DNA of 62,071 bases from Verrucomicrobiales bacterium (GCA_002698785.1 PAAG01000017.1:1-62071); one strand, 5' to 3'. Shown: positions 43,474 through 52,041, counted from the first letter of the stretch. The notes: generated by a model not told the origin, from the sequence alone. Translations and numbers: made by a program.

Positions 43474-46170
43474 ATGCCTGAGAAAACCACAGACTCTTAT
43501 CATTCCCGTGACATCGAATCGGTGTTAGAGGCATTTGAATGTGATCCTGATCAGGGGCTCGCCGCGAGCAGAGCTGAAGCTCTTCTTGAGGAACATGGGC
43601 GCAATGAGTTAGTCGAAGAAAAAGGCGTCTCGGTCTGGAAACTTTTCCTCCGGCAGTTCGCGTCGATCGTGGTTTACATCCTTGGCGGTGCGATGATCCT
43701 CGCCTTTTCGACGGGAAGATTTCCGGAAGGGTGGGCTCTCCTGGCTGTGATTCTGGTGAATGCCGTGATTGGTTTCGTTTCGGAATGGAGGGCTCGAAAA
43801 AGCATGGCGGCATTGCAGGCCATGGGAAAACCACATGCCCATGTGATTCGGGATGGAGAAGAGAAAGAGATCGCGGTTGAGACCGTAGTTCCGGGAGATG
43901 TGTTGGTGCTAGGGCCAGAGGATATCATTCCGGCAGATGCTCGGCTGATCGAAGTGGATGCGTTGAGAATCAGCGAAGCCGCACTGACAGGGGAGTCCGT
44001 TCCGGTGAACAAGTCGACTGACCCTGTCGGTGAAGACGCGCCATTGGCGGAAAGGACTTGCTGCATCTACAAGGGAACTACAGTGCAGGAAGGCAGCGGG
44101 AAAGCGGTAGTTACCGCGACCGGGATGAGAACGGAACTGGGACGGATCAGTGAACTTGCATCCGGCGCAGAGCAGGGGGAGGCTCCCCTTCAGGAGCGCC
44201 TCGATGAGTTGGGGGCTAAGCTCGCCTATGTATCTCTTGGTCTAGCCGTTTTGATCGGCGGACTCGGTTTGGCTCTCGGAAGAGATATGGTCGAGATGAT
44301 CGAAACCGCCCTCGCTCTCGGCGTGGCGATGATTCCCGAAGGTCTTCCGATCGTCGCCACGATAGCTCTCGCGCGTGGGATGTGGATCATGGCGAAGCGG
44401 GAAGCGATTATCAATAAACTTACCGCAGTTCAAACCCTAGGGGCGACTCAGGTTATCTGTACGGATAAGACCGGTACTCTGACGGAAAACGAGATGGTGA
44501 TGCGCCGTATCCTGACACCAGAGGGTAATGCGGTTTTGGACACTGACAGCCACACTTATCGAGCGGGTGAGGAGGATGCTGACGGAGAGATAAATGATTT
44601 GGTTCACCACGCAGTTCGCCTTGGGGTGCTTTGCAACAATGCTGAGCTTTCATCGGATGATGATGACGCACACCGAGGAGATCCTACTGAGCTTGCATTG
44701 CTGGATGGTGGGGTTGCTCTCGAAATGGCGCGAGAGAAATTGCTCGAACAGTATCCGGAACGTCGAGAGGTCGATTTTGATCCTGACGTGATGATGATGG
44801 CTACCTATCATGAGAGGCCTGATGATGGAGAGATACTAGTTTCAGTGAAAGGTGCGCCGGAGCGAGTGCTTGAAGCGTGCTCTACAATTGCGAGTGCGGA
44901 TGGGGGATCGAACGAACTCAGCAGCGAAGAGCGGGAGGAATGGCTGAGCCGAGGGGATGAACTTGCTGCACAGGGTTTTCGATTGCTGGCCGTGGCCGAC
45001 AAAGTGGTTTCGAATACAGATCCTGATCCATATGAGGAATTACGGCTCGTCGGATTTCTGGCTTTGGACGATCCCCCGCGCTCAGACGTCAAAGAGGCTA
45101 TCGAAGCCTGCCATAGTGCAGGGATCGATGTAGTCATGGTAACCGGGGACCGGGAGACGACGGCGCATGCGATAGGGAAGGAGACATCGATCGTCAACAA
45201 AGAGGAAGGGAGCGAGGATGCCAAAAAGGGAGAGGAACTCGGAGAGATTCCGAGCGAGAGGGAAAAGAGAGACGAGCTGTCGAGGACTCATGTTTTTGCT
45301 CGTGTTAGTCCGGAACAGAAATTAAATCTGGTGAAGCTTTTGCAGGAAGACGGAAAAGTTGTCGCGATGACTGGCGATGGAGTGAACGACACTCCAGCGC
45401 TGAAGCGAGCCGATATCGGTATCGCGATGGGGAAGCGGGGCACTGACGCGGCAAAGCAGGTCGCGGACATGGTTCTGAGGAACGATGACTTCAGCACCAT
45501 TCTGGCAGCGATTGAACAGGGGCGGATTATCTTCGGTAATATTCGGAAAAGTGTGGTGTTCATGCTCTGCACAAATCTGTCCGAGATCATTGCAGTAGGT
45601 ATTGCTGCGACTGTTGGTCTGCCTCTTCCTCTTTTGCCATTGCAGATCCTTTATCTCAATGTCTTAACAGATGTTTTCCCGGCACTGGCTCTGGGTGTTG
45701 GTAGAGGAAGTCACGAGGTTCTCAAGGATCCACCGCGACCAAAAAACGAAGGTATCATGACTGGAGCCGAGTGGAAACGGACAGTGGTGTGGGGCTGTAT
45801 CCTTGCCGCCTGTGTTCTGTGTGGCCTTCTTCTTTCCCTCGAAGTTCTGGGTTTGGAAGAAGATGCGGCGATCACCGTGTCCTTCCTCACGCTTGGTTTT
45901 GCCAAGTTGACGTTTGTGCTCAACCTCCGCGATGTGAGGAGTCGAGTTTTCAATAACGAAGTCTTGCGCAATAAGTGGATTTGGTTCTCGTCGGCATTCT
46001 GCCTCGCGCTGCTTTGTGCTGCGGCATATTTGCCAGGATTGAAAGATATCCTTTCGGTCGTGTCACCAACCCTGCCCGCGTGGGGAGTGATTCTTGGCTT
46101 GAGCGTCATTCCTGTCGTGCTTGGTCAGATCTGGCTGACTCTTCGACGCAGGAAAGAAGGCCTTGGGTGA
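43474..46170 (+). CDS. P-type ATPase, calcium type (P2A/P2B)
   Basis: 898 residues from the ATG at 43474; a TTG two codons upstream is possible. Standard motifs in order: actuator TGESVPVN, metal-helix PEGLPIVATIALARG, phosphorylation DKTGTLTENEMVMR, nucleotide-binding KGAPERVLEAC, and the hinge MTGDGVNDTPALKRADIGIA. M6 NVLTDVFPALALGVG matches the SERCA 'NLVTDGxPA' Ca site. N-terminal SRDIESVLEAFECDPDQGLA is the E1-E2 N-terminal domain. It should pump Ca(2+), possibly Mn(2+), out of the cell. It is convergent with the metal operon ending at 46178, only 7 bp away, so coordinated control is possible but not shown. Confidence 0.93.
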   Translation: MPEKTTDSYHSRDIESVLEAFECDPDQGLAASRAEALLEEHGRNELVEEKGVSVWKLFLRQFASIVVYILGGAMILAFSTGRFPEGWALLAVILVNAVIGFVSEWRARKSMAALQAMGKPHAHVIRDGEEKEIAVETVVPGDVLVLGPEDIIPADARLIEVDALRISEAALTGESVPVNKSTDPVGEDAPLAERTCCIYKGTTVQEGSGKAVVTATGMRTELGRISELASGAEQGEAPLQERLDELGAKLAYVSLGLAVLIGGLGLALGRDMVEMIETALALGVAMIPEGLPIVATIALARGMWIMAKREAIINKLTAVQTLGATQVICTDKTGTLTENEMVMRRILTPEGNAVLDTDSHTYRAGEEDADGEINDLVHHAVRLGVLCNNAELSSDDDDAHRGDPTELALLDGGVALEMAREKLLEQYPERREVDFDPDVMMMATYHERPDDGEILVSVKGAPERVLEACSTIASADGGSNELSSEEREEWLSRGDELAAQGFRLLAVADKVVSNTDPDPYEELRLVGFLALDDPPRSDVKEAIEACHSAGIDVVMVTGDRETTAHAIGKETSIVNKEEGSEDAKKGEELGEIPSEREKRDELSRTHVFARVSPEQKLNLVKLLQEDGKVVAMTGDGVNDTPALKRADIGIAMGKRGTDAAKQVADMVLRNDDFSTILAAIEQGRIIFGNIRKSVVFMLCTNLSEIIAVGIAATVGLPLPLLPLQILYLNVLTDVFPALALGVGRGSHEVLKDPPRPKNEGIMTGAEWKRTVVWGCILAACVLCGLLLSLEVLGLEEDAAITVSFLTLGFAKLTFVLNLRDVRSRVFNNEVLRNKWIWFSSAFCLALLCAAAYLPGLKDILSVVSPTLPAWGVILGLSVIPVVLGQIWLTLRRRKEGLG

Positions 46171-46177
46171 TGAGCGG

Positions 46178-48340
46178 TTACCATTTTACTATGACTCCCG
46201 TTCGCAGTGTGCGGGGCTCGATCGGATGCGAGTGAATGTCTGAGATGCCACCAGCCGGTTCGCCGGGAAGTCTGGACTCGTAGTAGTATTCGATATCGTT
46301 CGCGTCGGTATCGAAGAGGTTCAGGCATTCCAAGTAGACTTCCCAGTTTTCCTTGCGGTATCCGGTGCGCAGATTGAAAACGAGTGAATCACGAGACTCT
46401 ATGCTCTTGTCGGCTGTGAGTGGACGTTCGCTGAAATATCGGGCTCGAAGCGAGCTGTAGGGGCCATGTTCTTTCCCTAAAGTGACTCCGGCTGAGAGGG
46501 CGACCGGGACTGCGTTCTCAACATATTTACCACCCGACTTGTTGCGGAATTCGGCTTGAGCAATGGAGAGTTCCGAGTCGAAATGAAGAAACTCTTCCGG
46601 GCTCCAATAGGCAGCCCATTCAACTCCATAGCGTTGGGTGCCGGGGCCGGGTTCGGTGTTTCCAGCATCGCCGACGAAGAGAAGTTCGGAGTCGCTCTCC
46701 AGATACCAGAGCGAAATGGAGGTGGTGACATCCGGTATTGCCTGGGTGCGCACCCCTACTTCTGTGCCCCACTGACGAACGAGAGGATCGACCGGCGTGG
46801 CGGGAAGTCCGGTGGCGGGATCGGTAACGATAGCAACACCTCGAGCGTCGTTGCTGTGGAAACCTCCGCCCCAGTTGAAGTAGAATTCGGTTTCATTCCA
46901 CGGACCCAGGACGGCACCGAATTTGGGATTCAGAAGTCCTGCCGTATCAGAGCCGGAGTTGGCTGGAAGATTCGAATCCACGTCGAATTGATATAGGTCG
47001 CCGCGGAATCCGCCATTCACTTTCAGCCAGTCGTTGAGGACGAGTTTCTGGTCTACAAACGCGGAAAAGCTAGTCTCGTTCACTGAGTCGCTCCTTGTTG
47101 TTCCGATACGACGCCGGGCTACCGAACGGTAGAGTCCAACTTCGTCGATGGCGTCGTGATGCGTGTTGAACCCTACCGTGAAGTCGCCGTCAAAACCGAA
47201 AAGGGAATTCTCGCGATTGTCCTTGATTCCAAATCCCGCAAAGACTCTCCGGTCAACTTGGTTGAATTGATCTCCGTTGACTGGATCGTCGAGGAAGTAG
47301 GTGAAATTCGAAAATAGATTGAGGGCGTAGTAACCAAGGTAGGCGTTTACCTCGGTGGTGGATTTGTCTCCTTCGTGAATCCAGTTGAATGACCCACTGT
47401 AGCGCGATGTATCTCCGCCCAGGGTAGGATCAACGAAACCAAGTCGATCAATGGCACCACTTTTGACGAGCCGTCTCGGAATCTGATCGGTGGAGTTCCA
47501 TTCGCCAGAGTATGCCATTCCAGTGATTGAGTAGCGGTTCACGCCTGACTCCCAGTAGTATTTCATGAACCCGTTGAAGCGTTCGGATTCTTCGGGCAGG
47601 ACCCAGGGGCCGTCGTAGAGCGAATATTCGACGGCAGTGGTCAGCCAGCCGTTTCCGGCTTTTGAACTGTCCATTGCGAGGAAGCGAAGGTATTCGTCTT
47701 CGCCGACCGACACGGAGGCCATGCTCTCTGGCAGGATATCGTAAAGACGAAAACGAGCCGAACCGGCGGAAGTGAAGTCGCCAAGCTCAGGGAAGTAAGG
47801 TCCCTTGGTGTAGTCGAGTTGCTCGACGAGCTCTGGAATAAGGAAATTCAGGTCGGCGTATCCTTGTCCATGCCCATGGGTGCGGTTGTTCACTGGCATG
47901 GAGTCTACAAAGACACCGAAGTCCGTTCCATGGTCGAGGTTGAAGCCCCTGACAAAATATTGATTCGCTTTTCCAGTTCCGCTGTGCTGAGTGATGATCA
48001 TGCCGGGTACGACTTCCAGCAGTTCACCGCGACGCAGATAGGGGCGGGCGTTGAGTTCTTCGGCGCTGGCAAAGCCCATCGATGCGGTGGTCGCGATGTT
48101 GAGGAGGGGTTCTTCTTTTCCAGGCTCTTCGAGAGTGTCGTAGGTGGTGGCGCTCGTTTCTATCCGTACCGGAGTGGGGACCCTGTCGTTGATCACAACG
48201 GGTGTCGATTCGACATTGATCGTGGGCAGGGTATCGAGCTCGTCTTCGGGGGAGGTTGAAGACGAGCCCGACTCCTGCGCTAATCCCGTTGGCAAACAGG
48301 GAAAGATGAAAAGTGAGATGGAGAAAATGAGGGGTTTCAT
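46178..48340 (-). CDS. TonB-dependent receptor, probable metal or metallophore uptake
   Basis: 720 residues, outer membrane, signal about 1-22. LPTINVEST (38-46) is a probable TonB box identical to that of the siderophore receptor at 29.8 kb. The plug holds LEVVPGMIITQHSGTGKANQ, YFVRGFNLDHGTDFGVFVDS and the His/Gly-rich NNRTHGHGQGYADLNFLIPE, likely to face the substrate. The barrel ends RTGVIVKW. The family is widespread in Gram-negatives, but its substrate is not firmly known; the CnrYXH-like genes just upstream favour nickel, cobalt or zinc complexes. It is 50 bp after the sigma gene, with a leader hairpin (48344-48373). Last gene of the metal operon. Confidence 0.9.
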   Translation of the reverse strand: MKPLIFSISLFIFPCLPTGLAQESGSSSTSPEDELDTLPTINVESTPVVINDRVPTPVRIETSATTYDTLEEPGKEEPLLNIATTASMGFASAEELNARPYLRRGELLEVVPGMIITQHSGTGKANQYFVRGFNLDHGTDFGVFVDSMPVNNRTHGHGQGYADLNFLIPELVEQLDYTKGPYFPELGDFTSAGSARFRLYDILPESMASVSVGEDEYLRFLAMDSSKAGNGWLTTAVEYSLYDGPWVLPEESERFNGFMKYYWESGVNRYSITGMAYSGEWNSTDQIPRRLVKSGAIDRLGFVDPTLGGDTSRYSGSFNWIHEGDKSTTEVNAYLGYYALNLFSNFTYFLDDPVNGDQFNQVDRRVFAGFGIKDNRENSLFGFDGDFTVGFNTHHDAIDEVGLYRSVARRRIGTTRSDSVNETSFSAFVDQKLVLNDWLKVNGGFRGDLYQFDVDSNLPANSGSDTAGLLNPKFGAVLGPWNETEFYFNWGGGFHSNDARGVAIVTDPATGLPATPVDPLVRQWGTEVGVRTQAIPDVTTSISLWYLESDSELLFVGDAGNTEPGPGTQRYGVEWAAYWSPEEFLHFDSELSIAQAEFRNKSGGKYVENAVPVALSAGVTLGKEHGPYSSLRARYFSERPLTADKSIESRDSLVFNLRTGYRKENWEVYLECLNLFDTDANDIEYYYESRLPGEPAGGISDIHSHPIEPRTLRTGVIVKW

Positions 48341-48343
48341 GAA

Positions 48344-48373
48344 GCGGATTCATCCGGTTGAACGGGAATCCGC
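48344..48373 (-). promoter_or_regulatory. Leader hairpin just before the TonB-receptor start codon
   Basis: GCGGATTC (48344-48351) and GAATCCGC (48366-48373) form a perfect 8-bp stem around 14 nt, ending 4 bp before the receptor ATG. The potential ribosome-binding region (CCGGATGAATCCGC on the coding strand) lies in the stem, so the fold could control translation. A TAGAAT -10-like box overlaps the sigma gene's end upstream (48393-48398). Confidence 0.5.
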
Positions 48374-48390
48374 GAAATAACCCATGAATT

Positions 48391-49038
48391 TTATTCTAAT
48401 TCTTCCCACCACTGCTGAAGCGAGCGCCGCGCTCGATAGATGCGGCCCTCAATAGCGCGGGGAGAGCATGATAGGATCTCGGCACATTCGTCGTAGGAAA
48501 GGCCGTCAATTGCGTTTAAGACCAGCGGCTCCCTGAGCTTTGTCGGAAGTTGGTTCAATCCCGACTCGAGTTTTCTCAGGTCCTCGGACCACACCGACGA
48601 CTCATTTGGCAGGGGAAGCCGGCAGGGGAAGTCTCTTTCTGAGAACTTGGAAATGGGAAAAGTCAGTCCAGACATCTTCCCGGTCTTCGATCGGGCTCTG
48701 TCGCGGGAAAGGTTCAAGGCAATCTGATAAAGCCAAGTGGAGAACTTTCCTTGGGGACGATAGCGACCCAGTGCGTGATATGCTCGGACAAATGTATCCT
48801 GACAGACCTCTTCTGCATCTTCGGCACTGAGTGCCCAGCGGAGACAGAAACGATAGACCTGATCCTTGTGGTGATTGACAAGTTCGCGAAACGCGTCGTG
48901 CGATCCGTTTCGCGATGCTTCGATCGTTCGCTCTTCCCAAGCCTGCAACACTGGCGATTCGTTTGCTTCGCATCGTTCGGTGCTTACTTCTCCGAACCAC
49001 TCGGAAAACAGAGCAGCTGGATCAGTGGGGGTGGTCAT
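48391..49038 (-). CDS. ECF sigma factor (CnrH-like)
   Basis: 215 residues from the ATG at 49038. Region 2 is clear: AFRELVNHHKDQVYRFCLRW, LSAEDAEEVCQDTFVRAYHA, RYRPQGKFSTWLYQIALNL. Region 4 follows (LPTKLREPLVLNAIDGLSYD, ECAEILSCSPRAIEGRIYRA). It lacks region 3, as expected for ECF factors. It overlaps the CnrX-like gene by 17 bp and the order anti-sigma, sensor, sigma equals cnrYXH of Cupriavidus. It probably directs transcription of this operon, or of the receptor gene, when the periplasmic sensor reports metal. Confidence 0.9.
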   Translation of the reverse strand: MTTPTDPAALFSEWFGEVSTERCEANESPVLQAWEERTIEASRNGSHDAFRELVNHHKDQVYRFCLRWALSAEDAEEVCQDTFVRAYHALGRYRPQGKFSTWLYQIALNLSRDRARSKTGKMSGLTFPISKFSERDFPCRLPLPNESSVWSEDLRKLESGLNQLPTKLREPLVLNAIDGLSYDECAEILSCSPRAIEGRIYRARRSLQQWWEELE

Positions 49039-49504
49039 GAGCAATGCTATCGTGAGTCCATTGCAGGAGTTTCTCTCTCTGCTGCGGGGTGAGGTGCTCC
49101 TTCATTTCGAAGAAATGTTGAAACGTCAACCGTTGGAGTTCGCCCTGGGCTAACTGGACATCGGCGAGAGCTGTTTCGAAATCTGGGCTCCCGGAGGTTT
49201 CCGTTTCAAGAGAGTGGGCTAGGACCCGGCTGGCCTTGTGGATCTGTGCGTTTAATTCAGCTTCCTTCGCTTCGAACTCATGTTCGAGTGGGTGAAGAAT
49301 TTTTTCCTGTTCTGGAGTGAATGTGAGATTTTCGTGAACCCAGGCGTGAAGAGACGCAGAGGTATCCTCGTTGCGGTGGGCATTTCCCGGTTTTGGCATT
49401 GCCAGCTTCGCCACGGTGAAGGAGGTGATCGCGGAGAGTCCGACTATGACGAACAGCCAAAGTAGTGGTCGATTCGTGAGTTGTGGTTCGAACTGCTTCA
49501 TCAA
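49022..49504 (-). CDS. cnrX: CnrX-type periplasmic nickel/cobalt sensor
   Basis: 160 residues, one N-terminal membrane anchor (LLWLFVIVGLSAITSFTVAK), then a four-helix hooked hairpin of the CnrX/Metal_resist family. The metal ligands of CnrX (His42, His46, Glu63, His119, Met123) have exact counterparts: His53, His57 (LHAWVHE), Glu74 (HPLEHE), His130 and Met134 (QHFFEM). The intervals of 4, 21, 77 and 4 residues are identical. This points to nickel or cobalt sensing. The tail HDHPH adds extra His. The ATG overlaps the upstream CnrY-like gene's stop by 4 bp, and the sigma gene overlaps its 3' end by 17 bp. Confidence 0.9.
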   Translation of the reverse strand: MMKQFEPQLTNRPLLWLFVIVGLSAITSFTVAKLAMPKPGNAHRNEDTSASLHAWVHENLTFTPEQEKILHPLEHEFEAKEAELNAQIHKASRVLAHSLETETSGSPDFETALADVQLAQGELQRLTFQHFFEMKEHLTPQQREKLLQWTHDSIAHDHPH

Positions 49505-49770
49505 GAGGCGTTGATGAGTCCACCGCCGGGGGTGAAGAGTTGCTGAACTGGAGGGCGTTCGGAGGCTACGTTGGTAGCGATCTGGCGACTGACGAGACCA
49601 GAGATCAAAATTGTCGTGATCCCTGCAGTGATCGCAGCTGCAATCAGAGTTCGTCGTACGAAAGGGGACTCTTCGAGTCGCGCCAAGATGCTCTCAGTCA
49701 AGCCTTCCGGAGCTTCGCTGTCGAAGTCACGGGCGAAGTCTATCACTTCATTGATCGGTTTGTTCTTCAT
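49501..49770 (-). CDS. CnrY-like membrane anti-sigma protein
   Basis: 89 residues with one transmembrane helix (TLIAAAITAGITTILISGLV, 41-60). The N-terminal 40 residues are cytosolic and helical (NEVIDFARDFDSEAPEGLTE, SILARLEESPFV), where a sigma factor would bind; a short periplasmic tail follows. Size, topology and position directly before CnrX and the sigma factor match CnrY (95 residues). Sequence identity alone would not prove it. Its start overlaps the ZnuA-like gene's end by 23 bp and its stop overlaps the CnrX start by 4 bp. Confidence 0.75.
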   Translation of the reverse strand: MKNKPINEVIDFARDFDSEAPEGLTESILARLEESPFVRRTLIAAAITAGITTILISGLVSRQIATNVASERPPVQQLFTPGGGLINAS

Positions 49771-50728
49771 CAGAGGCTGGTTTCTCGGGAGTCGGTTCGC
49801 CGACGGCCTTCTTCAGGTTTTCAGCGTTTCCGTTCATGATGGAAAGCCAGTCGCCACTTTCCGGTGCGTTGCCGCAGGGATCGACGACGAGGCTGGAAAT
49901 GCCGAGGGCTTTGAGTTTGTCAACGGACTCGGTGGCGGGCTCGCCTTCCCAGATCATCCATTTGGCGGGATGGTTGGCGAGTTTGCCTTGTAGCTCTTTC
50001 ATTGCTTCCTCGTCGGGGACGGTTTCGGGTTCCCAGAGGACGGAATCGATGTTGATGTCGTATCGGCGAGCGAAATATTGATAGACTGGATGGGAAGCCA
50101 TGAAAGGTTTTTCGGCGAGGTCTTTACCGAGTTGCTTGAAAGTGCTGTGGAGTGATTCCAGATCGGTTGCAAGTGAGTCGAAATTTTCGGCCAGCTCGGT
50201 TTCTTTTTCGGGGAGTAGCTGGACAAGTGCTGCATGAACTTCTTCGGCTTGCCAGAGGGCCTGTTGAAAGTCCATCCAAGTGGTGAATGCCGTGCCTCCG
50301 TGCGAGTGGGCTTCTTCTCCCGGGCCATGTGAATGGGTGACGCCGTGTTCGGACTCTAAAAATTCACCGGAGAAGGCTTGTGTGGTGTCCACCACGGTGG
50401 AGTTGGGGAGCGTCACTGTTTCTTTCCATTTCTCGTAGGATGCGCCATTCATCAAGATGAGGTCGGCGGATTGAAAGGCGAGAATGTCATCGTCTGTGGG
50501 ATTCCAAAAGGCGGGATCGCCCTTACCTTCGGCAAGGAATTCCAGATCGATGAAGTCTCCGGCAATTCGATTCGCGAAGTATGCCAGAGGATAGTTGGTT
50601 GCTTGAACTTTCGGGGGACCGTCCTGGTTTGATGCGGATTCAGGCGCTTCTTTCTCCGAGCAGGAGATGAGAAGGGCTGCGAGGATAGCAGTGATCGCTT
50701 GAATGGACGTGGGGAGGAAGCGTTTCAT
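49748..50728 (-). CDS. Orphan ZnuA-like metal-binding lipoprotein
   Basis: 326 residues. Lipobox ALLISC (Cys23) tethers it in the periplasm. Blocks of metal-ABC solute-binding proteins are recognisable: FANRIAGDFIDLEFLAEGKG, DILAFQSADLILMNGASYEK, ASHPVYQYFARRYDI and WMIWEGEPATESVDKLKALG. The first two usual His ligands are replaced (DPAFWNP instead of DPHxYEP; AFTTWMD instead of PHxWLD); only His213 stays. A His-rich loop (128-143) may bind metal instead. There is no permease or ATPase gene nearby, so it may be a chaperone rather than an importer subunit. First gene of the operon; the CnrY-like gene overlaps its end by 23 bp. Confidence 0.85.
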   Translation of the reverse strand: MKRFLPTSIQAITAILAALLISCSEKEAPESASNQDGPPKVQATNYPLAYFANRIAGDFIDLEFLAEGKGDPAFWNPTDDDILAFQSADLILMNGASYEKWKETVTLPNSTVVDTTQAFSGEFLESEHGVTHSHGPGEEAHSHGGTAFTTWMDFQQALWQAEEVHAALVQLLPEKETELAENFDSLATDLESLHSTFKQLGKDLAEKPFMASHPVYQYFARRYDINIDSVLWEPETVPDEEAMKELQGKLANHPAKWMIWEGEPATESVDKLKALGISSLVVDPCGNAPESGDWLSIMNGNAENLKKAVGEPTPEKPASDEEQTDQ

Positions 50729-50790
50729 TTAAGGCATATTCGGGTCAGGGCAAATATACTCCAATGGTGAAACGAAGATACGGACGCAAA

Positions 50791-50820
50791 CCCACGAACT
50801 TTTCGAAAAAAGTTCGTGGG
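50791..50820. terminator. Perfect 13-bp hairpin between transglutaminase and metal operon
   Basis: CCCACGAACTTTT and AAAAGTTCGTGGG pair perfectly around CGAA. It lies about 95 bp after the stop of the transglutaminase-like gene and 62 bp before the ZnuA-like start, both on the minus strand, so it probably isolates the metal operon. Confidence 0.75.
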
Positions 50821-50915
50821 AGATGGTGAATTAATTTCGATGAAACAGAAAAACGCGACGGGGAGTTTTCTGAAAATGTTAGTTTTTTACAAGGCGAAAC
50901 TCTTCCCGAATCGGA

Positions 50916-52025
50916 TCATTCCGGGAGTTTAGGAGCACCTTCCGGGCGGTCGTGGTTCACGACTTTGAAGGAAACGGTGCGCGTCATCTGTGGGGGAGTG
51001 CCGTCATCGCCAGGGAGGGGATCGACAGCTTTTCCATCAATCTCAGCCCAGCCGCAGAGCATGGTGTCAACGCGACCGTGCTCAGATTTTGGTGCGAGTT
51101 CGAAGCTGCGCCCTTCCCAAAGCCAGACACGATAGGGGCTGAGTGATGACCAGCGGTAAGGATTGGCCTCGTCTGCGTTATCGGCCGCGACAATGTCGGT
51201 GGGAACCCAGCCAGCGCCAGGAATGAAGTATTCGACCCAGCAACGGTAGCCGGGATCAAATTCCGTGCCTTCTTTGGCATCAAGGAGGCGGTAGCCGTAC
51301 TGCATACGTGCGGCGATTCCGCGGGAGCGGGCCATGGAGATGAAAAGGGAGTGCAAATCGGTGCAGCATCCGCCGCCATTCACGAGGCAGTCCTGGGCGG
51401 AACCTCGTCCGCAGTGTGGTTTGGTGGGATCTTTGGAATAGTGGTCGGCGTATTCGGCGACTTTCTGGACTAGAAGGACGGCTTGCTTGGCAGTGTCGGT
51501 TTCTTTTCCTACCGCATCCTGCGCGAGTTTGCGGACGTCTTCGTCAACAATCATAAGAGGCGCGGATAGATCGAGTGCGTCTTCAAAGAGAGCGGTTTGA
51601 ATCAGCGGGGCAGCGAGATCCTTTCCGAGAGGAAAGTGAACGCCCTCGCGCTGAACCAGACACGAGATGACTGCTTCGAGTTTACCGGGTTCTGGATCTG
51701 TGACTTCGAGATAGAGGAATTCACCTCGTCCCTCGGGTTGGGAAACAATCTCCCAGTCGCCGGGAACGGAATCGATAGAGACGTCGAGAACGCGCTGCCA
51801 AGCGTGATCGGAAGGGAATGGTATCCACATTTTGACGCTCTTGGCGCCTTCTGGCACATCAGCGAGTGTGACTTTCTGGGTTAGTTCGACAGTTCTAGTT
51901 TCTTCGAAGTCTGGTGAAATGACGGATGGAAACTCTTTGGCAATGGCGTCAGAGGTCAGCGCGATCAATAAGGAAAGACTGCAAACTCCGATCAGGCTCT
52001 GGAGCCTGGTCTGTGTATGTTTCAT
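50916..52025 (-). CDS. Secreted transglutaminase-like protein with altered catalytic His
   Basis: 369 residues with a signal peptide (LIGVCSLSLLIALTSDAIAK). The cysteine-protease-like transglutaminase core is visible: NGGGCCTDLHSLFISMARSR with nucleophile Cys221, and GYRCWVEYFIPGAGWVPTDI with the acid at Asp277. The catalytic His that usually precedes Cys/Ala-Trp is Arg261 here (RCW instead of HCW), so cross-linking activity is doubtful. Two extra cysteines in HCGRGSAQDC may form a disulfide. Surrounding beta-rich N- and C-terminal parts are family-typical. A palindrome (52042-52060) lies 17 bp before the start. Confidence 0.8.
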   Translation of the reverse strand: MKHTQTRLQSLIGVCSLSLLIALTSDAIAKEFPSVISPDFEETRTVELTQKVTLADVPEGAKSVKMWIPFPSDHAWQRVLDVSIDSVPGDWEIVSQPEGRGEFLYLEVTDPEPGKLEAVISCLVQREGVHFPLGKDLAAPLIQTALFEDALDLSAPLMIVDEDVRKLAQDAVGKETDTAKQAVLLVQKVAEYADHYSKDPTKPHCGRGSAQDCLVNGGGCCTDLHSLFISMARSRGIAARMQYGYRLLDAKEGTEFDPGYRCWVEYFIPGAGWVPTDIVAADNADEANPYRWSSLSPYRVWLWEGRSFELAPKSEHGRVDTMLCGWAEIDGKAVDPLPGDDGTPPQMTRTVSFKVVNHDRPEGAPKLPE

Positions 52026-52041
52026 GGAATAGTGTAATTTT

